Shown: positions 62,111-64,000 of the stretch, piece after piece
Layout of the letters: every line of letters begins with the position of its first letter
Position numbering within the stretch: position 1 is the first letter of the stretch
Assembly (NCBI GenBank): GCA_024233115.1
Contig: JACKQB010000001.1
Location: forward strand, 372,001-436,000
Reading direction: 5' to 3'
Source of the DNA: Akkermansiaceae bacterium
Lineage (GTDB): Bacteria > Verrucomicrobiota > Verrucomicrobiia > Verrucomicrobiales > Akkermansiaceae
DNA length: 64,000 bases
Program-made: the position numbers and the translations under genes
The notes under the pieces: model-generated
Told to the model about the DNA's origin: nothing
The model's input: the letters and a program-made list of their open reading frames with translations, nothing else
The model's database searches: none

Positions 62111-62455
62111 ATGAAAAAACTAATTCAACTTACCGCTTTGGCCACGATTGCCCTGACAAGTTTGTTTGTCAGCTCATGTGGACCTACTTCTACACCTAGC
62201 AGATCCAGCGCATCGACAACCTATGTGCAAAAACCCAAAATCAATATCCGCAACAACTCCTACCGCAATATCGTTGTTGGCGTTGACGGTCCTGAGAGAA
62301 GGTTTATTTCCGTGCCCGCCCGCAGCAGCCGGATCGTGTATCTTCGTTCCGGGGTGTACAAGTACGCCGCGGCCGCGAACAACACCCGCACGATCTCTGG
62401 CTACAAGGCATTTTCCGCCAACCAAAGCTACACGTGGAATTTCGGGGTCAACTGA
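62111..62455 (+). CDS. Small lipoprotein, unknown function
   Basis: This is a 114-aa protein with a lipoprotein signal (MKKLIQLTALATIALTSLFV, then SSC as the lipid-modified Cys). After it come a Ser/Thr-rich linker (PTSTPSRSSASTTY) and a beta-rich domain of about 75 residues (INIRNNSYRNIVVGVDGPER, KYAAAANNTRTISGYKAFSA). It has no Shine-Dalgarno; the leader is a CAA-rich repeat. The fold suggests a small envelope beta-sandwich; the family is unknown. Confidence 0.78.
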   Translation: MKKLIQLTALATIALTSLFVSSCGPTSTPSRSSASTTYVQKPKINIRNNSYRNIVVGVDGPERRFISVPARSSRIVYLRSGVYKYAAAANNTRTISGYKAFSANQSYTWNFGVN

Positions 62456-62594
62456 TTTGACCGGTTCAGTAGAACCTGACGCTTCCATTTACGGGTCGGC
62501 TCTCCATGGGTCGGCTCGTTTTTTGTCTGCTGTTTTCTCTTTTTTTATCGATTTTGGGGTTTGGAATTATTGGCCTCGCGTTTAAATACACGGC

Positions 62595-63548
62595 ATGTCG
62601 AAACTTCGTATCGTTTTCATGGGCACAGGGGATATCGCCCTGCCTTCTTTTTCATCCTTGATGGAAATGGATGGCGTTGACTTGCTTGCCCTGGTCACCC
62701 AGCCGGACAAACCCGTCGGGCGGAAGCAGCTGCTGACACCACCCGAGATCAAAGAAAGGGCCCTCGCCGCCGGTATCCCCGTGATGCAGCCTGAGCGTGC
62801 CCGGGACAAGGCGTTTCTCGACAAGCTGATCAGTCTGAAGCCCGACGTGATTGTTGTCATGGCCTACGGCCAGATTCTTCCGCAGGCCTTGCTCGATATT
62901 CCCGGCCTGGCCTGCATCAACCTACACGCGTCCTTGTTACCCAAATACCGTGGTGCCGCATGTATCCAGGCGGCGATTGATGCGGGGGACACCCATACAG
63001 GCATCACCGTGATGCATGTGGTCAAGGCGCTCGATGCTGGGGATATCATCCTGAAAAAGGAAACAGCCATCGGCAAGCGGGAGACAGGCGGCGAGCTGCA
63101 TGACCGCCTCGCCGCCATCGCCCCCGCCGCCCTGGCCGATGCATTGGCACAGCTGGCTGCCGGCACGGCAGCGCGTACCCCGCAGGATCAAAGCCAGGTC
63201 AGTTACATCCCCAAGCTGATGCGCGAGGATGGGGAGATCGACTGGTCACAGCCCGCCGCCTCCTTGGAACGGATTATCCGCGCCTACGAGCCATGGCCCG
63301 GGACCTCCACGACATATACCGATAAAAAGGGGCGGAAACGCCGGTTGAAAATCTTCCCCCAGGTCACCGTCGGTGCATCATCGGGTCGACCAGGCGAGGT
63401 GCTCGCCGTTGAAGACTCCCTCTGTGTGGCTTGTGGAGAAGGCTCACTGCTAATCGACCTGCTACAGCCGGACGGATCGCGCCGGATGAGAGCGGCGGAA
63501 TTCATGTTAGGCTCACCGCTGGCGGTGGGGGACGTGTTGGCCGAGTAG
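62595..63548 (+). CDS. fmt: Methionyl-tRNA formyltransferase
   Basis: This is a 317-aa enzyme that formylates initiator Met-tRNA using 10-formyl-tetrahydrofolate. Visible features are the Rossmann-type start RIVFMGTGDIALPS, the formyl-THF site with INLHASLLPKYRGAACIQAA, the catalytic ALDAGDIILKKET region and the C-terminal tRNA-binding OB-like domain (RIIRAYEPWPGTSTTY). The length is normal. It is not adjacent to def in this window. The gene before it is the small lipoprotein gene and the one after is convergent. Confidence 0.95.
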   Translation: MSKLRIVFMGTGDIALPSFSSLMEMDGVDLLALVTQPDKPVGRKQLLTPPEIKERALAAGIPVMQPERARDKAFLDKLISLKPDVIVVMAYGQILPQALLDIPGLACINLHASLLPKYRGAACIQAAIDAGDTHTGITVMHVVKALDAGDIILKKETAIGKRETGGELHDRLAAIAPAALADALAQLAAGTAARTPQDQSQVSYIPKLMREDGEIDWSQPAASLERIIRAYEPWPGTSTTYTDKKGRKRRLKIFPQVTVGASSGRPGEVLAVEDSLCVACGEGSLLIDLLQPDGSRRMRAAEFMLGSPLAVGDVLAE

Positions 63549-63559
63549 AGGGGAGGAGG

Positions 63560-64000
63560 CTAATCGTTGTCCTCAGGACTCTCAATGGCAATGGTGCCAT
63601 CGGTGATGCTTTTGACAACCTCACCATTGACCACAATGTCGACCTTGCATCCAAGCAGGAGGTCCTTGCGCCGACCACCCGGTTTGTCGACGACTTCCTC
63701 GGTATAGGGGGTGCCGTTGCCATCCCGTTTTGTGACCTGCTTGAGCACGGGGTCAAGCTTGCCGGAGACGATGTCAACGGTTTCGGTTTTCAGCGTCACG
63801 GTGGCCTGGGAAGCGATTTTTTCGCAGCTCAGTGATCCGGACTTCTCCTGGCGTGTACGCTCAGGCTTCAAGTAGTCCTGGACACCGTAGTAGAGTGTGT
63901 AGTTGATGGTGATATCGGTATGGGTTTCTTTCGCCCTGTTGCTCAGTGATATCGTATAGCCGCTGGGATAGACGCGGTTCTCGATGCGGGGCTCCAGAAC
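63560..64000 (-). CDS. Unknown protein, 3' part only (runs off window)
   Basis: The frame is open from the stop at 63560 to the window edge. No suitable ATG lies inside, so this is the C-terminal 146 residues of a longer protein. The visible part is beta-rich (VYPSGYTISLSNRAKETHTD, ITINYTLYYGVQDYLK, then ASQATVTLKTETVDIVSGKL) and ends DGTIAIESPEDND. No family recognised. It converges on fmt with 11 bp between the stop codons. Confidence 0.65.
   Translation of the reverse strand, partial: VLEPRIENRVYPSGYTISLSNRAKETHTDITINYTLYYGVQDYLKPERTRQEKSGSLSCEKIASQATVTLKTETVDIVSGKLDPVLKQVTKRDGNGTPYTEEVVDKPGGRRKDLLLGCKVDIVVNGEVVKSITDGTIAIESPEDND

Overview
The window looks like chromosomal DNA of a Verrucomicrobiota bacterium, most likely order Verrucomicrobiales. 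The evidence is a lipoprotein with DUF1549/DUF1553 and a CxxCH haem site paired with a Tat-exported DUF1501 protein, prepilin-like proteins resembling the Verru_Chthon cassette, a RapA protein, and a GC-rich, densely packed core. It is one continuous chromosomal segment. I found no rRNA, tRNA, CRISPR array, prophage or insertion sequence. The first gene (1-464, minus) and the last (63560-64000, minus) run off the ends.

Layout. 0.5-6.4 kb: an orphan nuoB-nuoC pair, rhomboid protease, peroxiredoxin, and menaquinone genes (menH-like, menB) around a divergent alcohol dehydrogenase. 6.4-11.2 kb: a DUF1097 membrane protein, a probably frameshifted secreted protein, thrS lacking the TGS domain, infC with an AUA start, a PLDc_N-type membrane peptide and a HAD phosphatase. 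11.3-19.3 kb: BaiN-like flavoprotein, two small acidic proteins, an Uup-type ABC-F ATPase, rapA and a histone-deacetylase-fold protein. 19.3-28.2 kb: ackA-pta, an iodotyrosine-deiodinase-like nitroreductase, a secreted coiled-coil protein coupled to a lipoprotein, an acyltransferase and a ROK kinase. 28.4-31.0 kb: feoA-feoB and a Cys-rich companion. 31.1-36.0 kb: the DUF1549/DUF1553-DUF1501 pair, then a nuclease-HhH fusion to 37.0 kb.

37.0-44.2 kb is a visibly AT-rich accessory island. It holds a C-box, a controller protein and a cytosine-5 DNA methyltransferase. Converging on these is a four-gene operon: a 75-aa protein, a GHKL (MORC/MutL-like) ATPase and two proteins I do not recognise. I read it as a restriction-like defence system in which this operon replaces a conventional endonuclease. 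It is the most interesting feature here. A DUF433/DUF5615 toxin-antitoxin pair follows, flanked by 50-bp direct repeats.

44.3-64 kb returns to core DNA: a prolyl-hydroxylase-like oxygenase, xseB-dxs, a large membrane protein, a PAS histidine kinase with its NtrC-type regulator, cutA, a 1214-aa SNF2 helicase, exbD, three prepilin-like proteins, a subtilase, a small lipoprotein and fmt. Short hairpin-forming repeats recur between genes throughout.
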